Of a stretch of DNA of 64,000 nucleotides, positions 31,910 through 40,936 are shown piece after piece (within the stretch, counting starts at the first letter, position 1; every line of letters begins with the position of its first letter). The stretch is from NCBI GenBank assembly GCA_963663395.1, contig OY760226.1:2976001-3040000 (forward strand), given 5' to 3'. The stretch is from Azophilus sp963663395. Its GTDB lineage: Bacteria > Pseudomonadota > Gammaproteobacteria > Pseudomonadales > Azotimanducaceae. The notes beneath the pieces were generated by a model. The model was not told the DNA's origin. It was given only the letters and a program-made list of their open reading frames with translations, and searched no databases. A program made the translations under genes and the position numbers.

Positions 31910-32590
31910 GTGACAACGACGCAATATCCGAGACGCACGGAGAAAAAGCGGCAAAGTCGGACTCAGTTGACCAGGGCCGCAAACACGCTGTTTGGGCGGA
32001 AGGGCTATCAACACACGAAGCTCGATGAAGTTGCCGAGGTGGCTGACCTGCACGTGCAGACGCTCTATCGCCACTTCAAGACCAAGGAGGAACTCGCCAC
32101 CGCGGCCGCGGAAGGCGTGGTCAACGACTGCAGGGCGTATTTCGAAGGATTCTCCAACGACCGATCCACTTTCGAGATCTGGCGCGGGTGGATAGCGAGA
32201 ACGGTAAGGTATCTCTCATCCCTCGGATTCGGCGAGCACAAGAGGCGCCAGCTTCGCTCGGCGTCGTCCCTCATGAACGACAACTATCTGCTGGCGGTCT
32301 ACTCGGGATATGAAGACCTGTTGACCGAATATCTCGCGCTCGACTTCCGGATGAACCCGGAACACTCGCGCCTGCCCAGGCTGGTGGCGTGCATGTTATG
32401 GAGTGGTAACGAAGCCGCGGTTAAACGATGTGCAGGCCTGGATCGCGGCGATGACACCCTGATGGATATCGACAGTGTTCTGGCGGAGAGTGTGGGTGTC
32501 GTCGATGACGTGGAAGCGGCGTTTGCCAGCTACGTCCGTCTGCCTCGCGAAGGGGCCCCCATCCTTCGAACTGCACCGCAGCAGAAATGA
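31910..32590 (+). CDS. TetR-family transcriptional regulator
   Basis: A 226-residue regulator with a classic TetR N-terminal HTH: LTRAANTLFGRKGYQHTKLD, EVAEVADLHVQTLYRHFKTKEEL (residues about 20-62). The C-terminal helical ligand domain is not assignable. GTG 31910 is the start. It is divergent from the TonB receptor 100 bases away, so it very likely represses that promoter and its own, and releases it when a cluster substrate or CoA ester binds. Confidence 0.88.
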   Translation: MTTTQYPRRTEKKRQSRTQLTRAANTLFGRKGYQHTKLDEVAEVADLHVQTLYRHFKTKEELATAAAEGVVNDCRAYFEGFSNDRSTFEIWRGWIARTVRYLSSLGFGEHKRRQLRSASSLMNDNYLLAVYSGYEDLLTEYLALDFRMNPEHSRLPRLVACMLWSGNEAAVKRCAGLDRGDDTLMDIDSVLAESVGVVDDVEAAFASYVRLPREGAPILRTAPQQK

Positions 32591-32842
32591 GGTGACGGAG
32601 CGGTCGGCCCCGCTTCGTACACACGGCAGCAAGGGCCCGGCGTGACCACGGATTCCAGCGACCTTCGATGGTCAGCCGACACTGTTCTGGCAGGGTTAAA
32701 TGGGTTCCGCTACAGTCAGCGGTACCTGGTGCTGGCCCCGCTACGCGGGCGCCTGTTGCGACGTGGATAACCTGGAGTACGCGGTCCAGTTTTCGGCGTC
32801 CCTGCAGCAGGAGTGGCACTAGGTGGAACACCGGAGAAAACA
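32591..32842. other. Gap between the TetR gene and the YtcJ-type lipoprotein gene
   Basis: About 250 bases, with no supported gene. GGAG lies six bases before the GTG that opens the next gene. I see no clear terminator for the TetR gene. Confidence 0.4.
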
Positions 32843-34567
32843 GTGATAAGGAACGTTTGCAAGGCCGTATTGGCCACAGTTGCCGCAGCTTTGCTTGCCG
32901 GGTGCACAGAACCCGCACCGGAGGCGCCCCCGGAACCGCCGGCGGACCTGATCATGGTCGGCGAGCATATCGTCACCATGGACGATGCCTTCGCCGGTGC
33001 GACCGCGGTGGCGGTGCGCGGCGAGCAAATCGCCGCCGTGGGCGATGCCGACGAGTTGCTGCCGCTGGCCGGGCCGGAAACGCGCACGGTCGAACTCGGC
33101 GAACGGGCGCTGGTGCCGGGCTTCATCGATGCCCACGGCCATGTGTCGTTCGTCGCCCGGCTGATCGACTTCGTCAACCTGTCGTCACCGCCCGTCGGTC
33201 CCGTGGTGAACATGGACGATATCGTGCGACTGCTGAGCGGGCGCATCGCCGAGCGCGAACTGCCGCCGGGCGAGTGGCTGTTCGGCTACGGGTACGACGA
33301 CTCGCTGATCGCCGAGAACCGCCATCCGACCCGGGACGATCTCGACCGGGTTTCCCTTGAGCATCCGATCGCGCTGATGCATGTTTCCGGCCACCTCGCC
33401 GCCGTGAATTCGGCGGCCCTGGCGGCGGTCGGCATGGACAGCAGCACGCCCGACCCGGCTGGCGGTGTCATCCGTCGGCGGCCCGGAACGGACGAACCCA
33501 ACGGGGTGATGGAAGAGACGGCGGCTTCGGCTTTCACACTGGGTCAATTCGGCCAGGTTGACGCAGAGCGTTACGAGGCGCTCTTGCGGCGCGCCCTCGA
33601 CTATCACGCCACTTTCGGCATCACGACGGTCCAGGACGGTGGCGCCATACCTTCCGATATAGCCGTCATGCGCGCTGCCGCGGAACGGGAGCGGTTCCCT
33701 GTCGATGTGGTGGCCTTCGCCGTGGTCAGCACACTCGAGGACGGGGCGACCGCCAGCTTCAGCGCCGACTCCGCTTATGCCGGTGGGTTCCGTGTGGGCG
33801 GCGTGAAATTCGTGCTCGACGGCTCGCCCCAGGGACGCACCGCCTGGTTGTCGGAGCCTTACACGGAAGGCCCGAATAATGCGCCCGACGACTACGTCGC
33901 CTATCCGTCCTACGATATCGAGACGTACAAGCGCAAGGTCGCCGGCTTGATCGGGCGCGGCGTGCCGGTGCTCGTCCATGCCAACGGCGATGCCGCCATC
34001 GACGCCATGATCGAAGGCGTGGCCGGCGCCGTCGATGCCGATGCGCTACCCGACCACCGCTCGGTTATCATCCATGCGCAACTTACGCGCCCGGACCAGC
34101 TTCCTCTCGTCAAGGCGCTCGGCATCGTTCCCTCGTACTATGCGGCACACCCGTTCTTCTGGGGCGACTGGCACCGCAGGAGTTTCGGCGAGGAGCGGGC
34201 CGCTTTCATCAGCCCCACGAAGGCGACCCTCGAGCAGGGCATTCCGTTCACGATCCACAACGATGCCCCGGTGGTGCCGCCCGACATGATGCGCCTGATC
34301 CACATCGCCGTGAACCGCACCACCCGCAGCGGCCACGTGCTGGGCGCCGACCAGCGCCTCAGCGCCTCACAGGCCCTGCACGCCGTGACCCTCGGCGCCG
34401 CCTACCAGTATTTCGAGGAGGACACCAAGGGATCGATCACGCCGGGCAAGCGCGCCGATCTCGTGATTCTCGGCGAGAACCCGCTGACCGTCGATTCTGC
34501 AACCCTGGCAGACATACCGGTGGTCGAGACGTTCGCGCGCGGCAAGTCGGTTTATCGGTTGAAGTAG
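32843..34567 (+). CDS. YtcJ-type amidohydrolase lipoprotein
   Basis: A 574-residue metal-dependent amidohydrolase. The N-terminus is a lipoprotein signal with lipobox LLAGC (Cys about 21) followed by a Pro/Glu-rich linker, so it is tethered in the periplasm or outer membrane. Active-site parts are FIDAHGHVSF (first metal pair), KFVLDGSPQGRTAW, LVHANGD, IIHAQLT and IHNDAPVVPP with the late Asp. The GKRADLVILGENPL strand closes the barrel-associated sandwich. Start GTG 32843 was chosen for its GGAG site. The substrate is unknown; YtcJ-type proteins are often predicted to cleave amide or cyclic amide bonds. Confidence 0.85.
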   Translation: MIRNVCKAVLATVAAALLAGCTEPAPEAPPEPPADLIMVGEHIVTMDDAFAGATAVAVRGEQIAAVGDADELLPLAGPETRTVELGERALVPGFIDAHGHVSFVARLIDFVNLSSPPVGPVVNMDDIVRLLSGRIAERELPPGEWLFGYGYDDSLIAENRHPTRDDLDRVSLEHPIALMHVSGHLAAVNSAALAAVGMDSSTPDPAGGVIRRRPGTDEPNGVMEETAASAFTLGQFGQVDAERYEALLRRALDYHATFGITTVQDGGAIPSDIAVMRAAAERERFPVDVVAFAVVSTLEDGATASFSADSAYAGGFRVGGVKFVLDGSPQGRTAWLSEPYTEGPNNAPDDYVAYPSYDIETYKRKVAGLIGRGVPVLVHANGDAAIDAMIEGVAGAVDADALPDHRSVIIHAQLTRPDQLPLVKALGIVPSYYAAHPFFWGDWHRRSFGEERAAFISPTKATLEQGIPFTIHNDAPVVPPDMMRLIHIAVNRTTRSGHVLGADQRLSASQALHAVTLGAAYQYFEEDTKGSITPGKRADLVILGENPLTVDSATLADIPVVETFARGKSVYRLK

Positions 34568-34584
34568 CGCACTGACTCGGCCGC

Positions 34585-35652
34585 TCAAGCCGGTCCTTCC
34601 AGCGCGCCCAAAGCTTTCGCGCGTTGCACCCGGTGGCGCCGGGCCAATTCGCGCATGTCAGTCGTGGCGTCGGTTTCATCCACGATTTCCAGTCCGAGCA
34701 GGGTTTCGATCACATCTTCCATGGTCACGATTCCCGCCATGCCGCCAAACTCGTCCAGTACCACCGCCAGGTGCTCCTGGCGCGCCCGCAGGGCGGTGAA
34801 AAGGTCCGTGATGGCGTAGGTTTCGTCCACCGCCACGATCTCCCGGCGCAGGTTCGCAACCCGCTGGCTGCCGCGCTCCTCCAGCATCGCGATGAACAGG
34901 TCTCCCTTCAACACATAACCCGTGATGTGGTCCTTGGATTCGTCGTAGACCGGAAATCGGGAAAACGGCTGGCTCTTCGCTTTGTCGTAATACTCGGCGA
35001 TGCTCTCGTCTTCCGATGCCACCTCGACGACCGTGCGGGGTGTCATCACATCCCCCACCTCGATGGTCTGAAAGCGGATCAAGTGGCCGATCATCTCGCT
35101 TTCCTCCGCCTCGAACACGCCCTCCTGCGCGCCGAGTTCCGCCATCGCCAGAAAATCGGTGCGCGTCAATATCGGCTGGGTGGTGTCGCGCTTCAGCCGC
35201 CGGGTGATGAACTGGCTAAGCCAGACGAACGGAGCCAGCACGACTGTCAACAGCCGCAGCGAGTGCACGGTGAACGTGACGAAACGCTGCCAGTACAGTG
35301 CACCGATCGTCTTGGGCACGATTTCCGAGAAGACCAGTATCGCGATGGTCATGCTTGCCGGAACCGCAAGCCTCGTGATCCACGGGCTCGCCTGTGCCCA
35401 GATGGTCGCCGCCTGGTCGCCGACGCCGATGGCCCCGACGGTGTGCGCAATGGTGTTCAACGTCAGAATCGCGGCCAGGGGACGGTCTACGTTGGCTTTG
35501 AAATCCTCGAGATACCGGCCGACGCGGGTGCCTTGCCGGTACTTCAGGCGCGCATGACTCGGCGTGATGCTGAGCAGTACGGCCTCCCACAACGAGCACA
35601 GGAAAGAGAAGACGAGGGCGAGGAAAAAGAAGGTGGCGAGCAAGCCGTACAT
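34585..35652 (-). CDS. CNNM/CorC-type membrane protein with CBS pair
   Basis: About 355 residues: an N-terminal DUF21/CNNM membrane domain (helices at about 1-28, 80-100, 110-130) containing SLWEAVLLSI and FSEIVPKTIGALY, then two CBS domains, the first with VMTPRTVVEV and FSRFPVYDESKDHITGYV, the second with LAVVLDEFGGMAGIVTMEDV. Family members are linked to magnesium or cobalt efflux. The C-terminal CorC_HlyC domain is absent. I take ATG 35652 as start; a TTG ten codons upstream is possible. It converges with the YtcJ-type gene and looks unrelated in function to its neighbours. Confidence 0.88.
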   Translation of the reverse strand: MYGLLATFFFLALVFSFLCSLWEAVLLSITPSHARLKYRQGTRVGRYLEDFKANVDRPLAAILTLNTIAHTVGAIGVGDQAATIWAQASPWITRLAVPASMTIAILVFSEIVPKTIGALYWQRFVTFTVHSLRLLTVVLAPFVWLSQFITRRLKRDTTQPILTRTDFLAMAELGAQEGVFEAEESEMIGHLIRFQTIEVGDVMTPRTVVEVASEDESIAEYYDKAKSQPFSRFPVYDESKDHITGYVLKGDLFIAMLEERGSQRVANLRREIVAVDETYAITDLFTALRARQEHLAVVLDEFGGMAGIVTMEDVIETLLGLEIVDETDATTDMRELARRHRVQRAKALGALEGPA

Positions 35653-35750
35653 CAGCGGAGCATACGGCGGGGGTGCCGACAAATCGAGACTGCACCCTTA
35701 TGGGCATGGGGGGCCATGGCTGTGATTGTAGCAAGCGGCAAGAATTCGGC

Positions 35751-37241
35751 TCAGCGCAGTATCCGTCTGCCCGGGTGGACGCCTTCCTGGAATATGCCGT
35801 CGCGGACCACGAAGGTTCCGCCTACCAGCACGTGGGCGATACCCGAGGAAGGCTGGAACGGCTCCTGAAAGGTGGCGTTGTCGATGACGGTGTCGGGGTC
35901 GAATATCGTGATGTCTGCGTCGGCACCCGCCTGGATGCGTCCCTTGCGTCGGAAGGCGGGGCTGTAGTCCTGCAGGATGGATGCGGGCAGTATCGTCATC
36001 TTGGCAAGCGCTGTCATCAGGCTGAGGCTGCCTTTCTCCCTTGCGTAGCGGCCGAGTACCCGGGCGTTGGTGCCGATGCCCCAGGGCGGTACCTTGTTCT
36101 CCAGGCTGAAGATGGGGCTGCCGTCGCTCGCGACGGCGACATCGGGGGCATTGGTGGCGATGGAAGTCCATTCCTCCCGGTTGTAGTGATGGATGACGCT
36201 CATGCCCGGGTATTTCTCCCGGTATTCCTGCCAGGTCGCTTCGGTGAAACGTTCGCCGGTGGCCGCGACCTCCACGTCTTCGTAGTCGATGGCGAATACG
36301 CTGCGCCAGTCGCGGTTGAACACCGCGGCGGTGTTCGAGGTGGAGCCGGCATTGTACGGAAACGACTCGGTAGTGATTTGCACCCCCCGGTCCCGCGCTG
36401 CGCGTATTTCGCTCAGAAAGTGCTGCACGCCGCCCATTGCGCTGGCCTGCAGATGGCAGACATGGACCGCGGCGCCGGTTTGCTCGGCGAGGCCGATCAC
36501 CTCGTAGAGTCCGTTCGGGTCGCCGGCGATGCCGCGGCGGATGTGCACGAAGATGGGTGCGCCGCGCTCGGCCGCGACTTCGAAAACGGCCAGCATTTCC
36601 GCGCCGTGAACGGCTTCGCTCATGTAGTCGAGCAGCATGCCGATGCCCAGCCCGCCCTGGTCGAGTCCCTTGCGCAGATGGCCTTTGAGCACCGCCAGTT
36701 CTCCGGGCGCCATGGGCTCGCGAAATGCGGGGCGGTTCATGCCGATGGCCGCGCTGCCGCTGTCGCCGATGAGGGCATCGAACGCGGCAACCGCCGCTGC
36801 GCCGTCTTTCATTGCCGAACGCACCCAGGCGTGGCCCAGGGAGGCCCCGTAGTTGATGGCCGCGCGGCCGTCGATGGCAAACGCGCTCTGCGTGCCCAAC
36901 GCTTCCACCGGGTAGGAACCGGATTCGAGTTCCAGTTCCGTGGTGACGCCGTCCTGCGCCTGAAACCGCTGGCCAAGCGGGGTCCAGGCGTGGCTGTGCA
37001 GGTTTATGAAGCCGGGGGCTACGACCAGGCCGGAGACATCCACGACGTCGGCGCCGTCGAGCGGGCCCTTCTCGACGGCCACGATGTTCCCGCCGGCGAT
37101 GCCGACATCGCGCACCGCGTCGAGTTCGGTTTCGGGGTCGATGACCCGGCCGCCCTTCAGCACGAGTTCGTATTGCTGGGCGCGCAGTCCGGAACTCAGG
37201 AGCAGAACTCCCAGCAGCATCGGAATCAATCGCTTGGTCAT
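35751..37241 (-). CDS. Exported amidohydrolase, N-acyl-D-amino-acid deacylase-like
   Basis: A 496-residue enzyme with a Sec signal (MTKRLIPMLLGVLLLSSG). It follows the D-aminoacylase/dihydroorotase-like pattern: LVLKGGRVIDPETELD, FINLHSHAWTPLG with the metal-binding H-x-H, then a Glu-rich ELELESGSYPVE, IFVHIRRG, VHVCHLQASAMGG and VAVASDGSP with the late Asp. It is likely to release an acyl group or hydrolyse an amide of a small compound outside the cytoplasm. The start at 37241 has GAAGGGAAG upstream. It is divergent from another amidohydrolase gene, 150 bases away. Confidence 0.85.
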   Translation of the reverse strand: MTKRLIPMLLGVLLLSSGLRAQQYELVLKGGRVIDPETELDAVRDVGIAGGNIVAVEKGPLDGADVVDVSGLVVAPGFINLHSHAWTPLGQRFQAQDGVTTELELESGSYPVEALGTQSAFAIDGRAAINYGASLGHAWVRSAMKDGAAAVAAFDALIGDSGSAAIGMNRPAFREPMAPGELAVLKGHLRKGLDQGGLGIGMLLDYMSEAVHGAEMLAVFEVAAERGAPIFVHIRRGIAGDPNGLYEVIGLAEQTGAAVHVCHLQASAMGGVQHFLSEIRAARDRGVQITTESFPYNAGSTSNTAAVFNRDWRSVFAIDYEDVEVAATGERFTEATWQEYREKYPGMSVIHHYNREEWTSIATNAPDVAVASDGSPIFSLENKVPPWGIGTNARVLGRYAREKGSLSLMTALAKMTILPASILQDYSPAFRRKGRIQAGADADITIFDPDTVIDNATFQEPFQPSSGIAHVLVGGTFVVRDGIFQEGVHPGRRILR

Positions 37242-37392
37242 CGGCCGCTTCCCTTCAGTTGTCCATATGGTCGTCTGTCCCATCGCGCGCAATCCGTTTC
37301 GAACGGCAGCCCGGGTATCGCCCCATTAGTCTACCGCCGAAGTGCCGCTGCGTTACCATTGCGTATCGCCTCGTTCGCTGCCGGGAGTACCC

Positions 37393-39114
37393 ATGCGCCT
37401 GCCCCTCGTCGTTCTGCTTGCTGCCTCGACGGTCATCCTGCAGGTTCAGGCCGCGGAGCCGATGCGCGTCTACACCGCCCGCTCGATCATCACGATGGAC
37501 GAGTCCCTGCCGCGCGCCCGGGCGGTCGCCGTGGCCGACGGGCGCATCCTGGCCGTCGGGAATCTGGAAACCATGGGGGCCTGGCTGGCTGCGCGCGAGT
37601 ACGAGATCGACCGGCGGTTCGCCGACAAGATCCTGGTGCCGGGGCTGATCGACAATCACCTGCATCCCCTGATGGCAACGATGCTGCTCAATACGCGGTG
37701 GATCACGCCCCAGCGCTGGTCGTTGCCGGGTCGGGAGGTGGAACCGACCCGGGGGCGGGAGGCCTATCTCGACAAGGTCGAAGCGGCGGTCGCCTCCCGG
37801 GGCGCCTGTGAGAATCCGTTCATCACCTGGGGCTACCACGAATTGTGGCACGGTGTTGTGCGGCGCCAGGACCTCGACCGGATCGCAACAGACTGCCCGG
37901 TGATCCTTTGGCAACGATCTTTCCACGAAGTCGTGGTGAATTCCGCAGCCCTCGCCTGGCTTGGCTTCGACCCGGAGCGGGACGAGCCGCCCGTCGACGT
38001 GGACTTCGATGAGGGCCTGTTCTCGGAACGGGGTTTGGTCGCCGCACTGGGCCGTATCGTTCCCTTCCTGCTGACGCCAGAGCGCCGCCGTGCCGGGCTC
38101 GACGAGGTGCGTTCGATCGTGCACCGGGGAGGGATCACGACTATCGCCGACATGGGGGTAGGCATGTACTTCGGGCTCGAAGCGGAAGCCGGGATGTTCC
38201 GTGCCGTTTTCGACAGCGACGCGACGCCGATCCGCATAATGCTGGTGCCGGCAGCACCCCGCGTGCCGGACGAGCCGGCGTTGCAGTCGTGGATCGAAAC
38301 CATCGAGGGGTTCCCGGCGGCCGCATCGCACAAGGTGCGCATCGGCCGCCACGTCAAGCTGTTGGCCGACGGCGGCTTCTTCGCGCAGTACATGCGCATG
38401 AACCCTCCGGGCTATATCGACGGGCATGAAGGCAAGTGGCTGACGCCGCCCGCGGAACTGGAAACCCTCGCCGGTCTTTTGTGGGACCGCGGCCTGCAAC
38501 TGCATGTCCACGTCAACGGCGATGAAGGCATGGATGCCGTGCTCGACATCCTGGAGCGGCTGTTGACCGCAAGGCCCCGGCCCGACCACCGCACCACGCT
38601 GCACCACGTCGGCTTTGCCTCCAACGTACAGCTTCGGCGCGCCGCGCGCCTGGGCGCGGTCATCTCCGCGCAGCCTTACTACATCTGGGCGCTGGGGGAC
38701 ATCTATGCCGCCCACGGCCTGGGCTACGAACGGGCATCGCAGATGTCGCGCATCGGCGGCATGATGCGTAGCGGCATACCCACCTCCCTGCACTCGGATT
38801 TCACCATGGCGCCCGCGGCGCCGCTGACCCTGGCCTGGGTGGCCGTGAATCGAATCACCTCCGAAGGGACATTGATGGCGCCAGAAGAGCGCATCTCCGT
38901 CGAGCAGGCATTGCGCGCGGTCACCATCGATGCCGCCTTCGCGCTGCGCATGGAGCAGGAGATCGGCAGCATCGTGGCGGGCAAGCGGGCCGATTTCACG
39001 GTGCTGGAAGAGGATCCGTTCGAGGTGGACCCGGTGATACTCAAGGAAATCCCGATCTGGGGGACGGTGTTCGAGGGCAAGCCGTACCCGATCGTAAACC
39101 GGCCGGGGTCCTGA
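37393..39114 (+). CDS. YtcJ-type amidohydrolase, exported
   Basis: A 573-residue paralogue of the lipoprotein amidohydrolase at 32843. It has a Sec signal (MRLPLVVLLAASTVILQVQA) instead of a lipobox. Metal-site parts: LIDNHLHPL, VKLLADGGFFAQ, LHVHVNGD, LHHVGFAS and SLHSDFTMAP, then GKRADFTVLEEDPF. The stretch GIAD-type ITTIADMGVGMYFGLE in mid-protein is shared by YtcJ proteins. ATG 37393 has GGGAG upstream. It precedes an amino-acid symporter gene, so the product may be an amine or amino acid imported by that carrier. Confidence 0.85.
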   Translation: MRLPLVVLLAASTVILQVQAAEPMRVYTARSIITMDESLPRARAVAVADGRILAVGNLETMGAWLAAREYEIDRRFADKILVPGLIDNHLHPLMATMLLNTRWITPQRWSLPGREVEPTRGREAYLDKVEAAVASRGACENPFITWGYHELWHGVVRRQDLDRIATDCPVILWQRSFHEVVVNSAALAWLGFDPERDEPPVDVDFDEGLFSERGLVAALGRIVPFLLTPERRRAGLDEVRSIVHRGGITTIADMGVGMYFGLEAEAGMFRAVFDSDATPIRIMLVPAAPRVPDEPALQSWIETIEGFPAAASHKVRIGRHVKLLADGGFFAQYMRMNPPGYIDGHEGKWLTPPAELETLAGLLWDRGLQLHVHVNGDEGMDAVLDILERLLTARPRPDHRTTLHHVGFASNVQLRRAARLGAVISAQPYYIWALGDIYAAHGLGYERASQMSRIGGMMRSGIPTSLHSDFTMAPAAPLTLAWVAVNRITSEGTLMAPEERISVEQALRAVTIDAAFALRMEQEIGSIVAGKRADFTVLEEDPFEVDPVILKEIPIWGTVFEGKPYPIVNRPGS

Positions 39115-39241
39115 AGGGCCGCCGGCGGCTGGGTGCACGCATCCGATTCTGCACGGCATTGTTGGAACCAGACGACGCGGATGAGAAATTTGGTTGACGC
39201 ACTCCGGGCCAGACCCCTCACTTAGCCAGGCAGAGACAACG

Positions 39242-40747
39242 ATGACGAAAGCGATACCCCGGCTCGGCGGAGTCCTGTTGGCCCTGTTGTCCAGGGCTGC
39301 CCATGCCGGCATCGACGAAACCATCGATGCGGCGTTTCGCCCTGTTGCCAGGGCCATGTCGGACGTCGTGTTCTTCTCCGTTCAGGTCGGCGGGGCGGAG
39401 TTGCAGTTGATCGTCGTGTGGCTGATTGCTGGCGCACTGTTCTTCACCTTCTACTTCCGCTTCATCAGCATTCGCGGCTTCAGGCACGCCGTGCGCATCG
39501 TATTGGGCAAAGAGGACAGCGAGCCCGCTGCGCCTGGCGAAGTTTCCCACTTTCAGGCTTTGGCAACGGCCGTATCCGGCACCGTCGGGGTGGGCAACAT
39601 CACCCACGTGGCCGTGGCGGTTTCCATCGGCGGCCCGGGCGCAGCCTTCTGGCTGATGGTTGCAGGCTTTCTGGGCATGGCGTCCAAGTTCGTCGAGTGC
39701 ACCCTGGGCGTCAAATACCGTCAGACCAATGCGGACGGCACGGTCTCCGGCGGGCCCATGTTCTATCTCGACAAGGGGCTGAAAGGACGCAACCTGCCGA
39801 GACTGGGCAAGGCCATGGCCTGGTACTACGCAATCTGCATCATGGTGGGTTCCATTGGCGTTGCGGCCATGTTTCAGGCGAATCAGGCCTACGTTCAGTT
39901 CGTCAACGTCACCGGCGGCGACGACAGCTTCTTCGATCGGCACGCCTGGCTGTTCGGCGCCGGGTTGGCCGTGCTCACGGCGCTGGTCATCATCGGCGGC
40001 ATCAAGAGCATTGCCAGGGTGACATCGAAGCTGGTGCCGTTCATGGCGCTGCTCTATCTGACGGCGGCGCTGGTCGTGCTGGCCGTCAACTTCACCAAGC
40101 TGCCGTGGGCTGTGGGCGCCATCATTACGGGGGCGTTCAGCCCGCAGGGTGTCACCGGGGGTATCGTCGCGGTTCTCATTCTGGGTTTCCGACGCGCTGC
40201 CTTTTCCAATGAGGCAGGCATCGGCTCATCCGCCGTGGCGCACGCGGCGGTGCGCACCAGGGAGCCGTTGACGCAGGGTTTCGTGGCCATGCTCGAGCCG
40301 TTCATCGATACCGTCGTGATCTGCACCATAACCGCGTTGGTGATCACGGTTACGGTGTACGATCCTGCCCTGGTCAATACTGGCGCCATCAGCGGCGTCG
40401 AGTTGACCTCCAGCGCGTTTGAGAGCGTGCTGCCCTGGTTTCCCTACGTCCTGGCAGTGGTGGTCATGCTGTTTGCCTACTCCACCATGATTTCCTGGTC
40501 GTACTACGGGCTGGAAGGCTTCATCTACGTGTTCGGCGCCAAACGCTGGGCCAAGATCACCTTCAACACGATGTTCTGTCTTTTCGTGATTGTCGGCTGC
40601 ACCACTCAGTTGGACGCCGTACTCGATTTTTCCGACGCTATGGTCTTTGCCATGGCATTGGCGAACGTGCTGGGGCTGTACCTGTTGGCGCCCTTGGTCA
40701 AGAAGGACCTGGACGTCTATTGGATGCGCCGCGGCAATGGCCGCTGA
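39242..40747 (+). CDS. AGCS-family amino acid:Na+ symporter
   Basis: A 501-residue inner-membrane carrier of the alanine/glycine:cation symporter family, with about ten membrane segments. Signature parts are ISIRGFRHAVRIVLGK, ATAVSGTVGVGNITHVAVAV, SKFVECTLGVKYR, GGPMFYLDKGL, and FSNEAGIGSSAVAHAAVRT. It imports small neutral amino acids with sodium. ATG 39242 begins a signal-like segment ending in RAAHA, common in this branch. The neighbourhood of amidohydrolases suggests it takes up the amino acids they free. A TonB receptor gene follows 189 bases downstream. Confidence 0.9.
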   Translation: MTKAIPRLGGVLLALLSRAAHAGIDETIDAAFRPVARAMSDVVFFSVQVGGAELQLIVVWLIAGALFFTFYFRFISIRGFRHAVRIVLGKEDSEPAAPGEVSHFQALATAVSGTVGVGNITHVAVAVSIGGPGAAFWLMVAGFLGMASKFVECTLGVKYRQTNADGTVSGGPMFYLDKGLKGRNLPRLGKAMAWYYAICIMVGSIGVAAMFQANQAYVQFVNVTGGDDSFFDRHAWLFGAGLAVLTALVIIGGIKSIARVTSKLVPFMALLYLTAALVVLAVNFTKLPWAVGAIITGAFSPQGVTGGIVAVLILGFRRAAFSNEAGIGSSAVAHAAVRTREPLTQGFVAMLEPFIDTVVICTITALVITVTVYDPALVNTGAISGVELTSSAFESVLPWFPYVLAVVVMLFAYSTMISWSYYGLEGFIYVFGAKRWAKITFNTMFCLFVIVGCTTQLDAVLDFSDAMVFAMALANVLGLYLLAPLVKKDLDVYWMRRGNGR

Positions 40748-40936
40748 CGGCTGACCGAAGCCTGGCGGCGAGTTGCCCATGGCACTCCGTTTACCCGGCC
40801 AAACACAACTTGCGCGAGGCGGCACGGGGTACTAGCCTGCACGTTCGAGGAGAGATTGACCCGATACCCTTGGCTCAATTGCGTTCATTCAATTCCCGCG
40901 CTACAAAAGCGCCTGCGTCACTCAGGAGCACTTGAT

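Noticed and set aside
37255..39357. A 700-codon frame antisense to the YtcJ-type amidohydrolase
   Set aside because: Shadow of a gene with intact metal-binding motifs.
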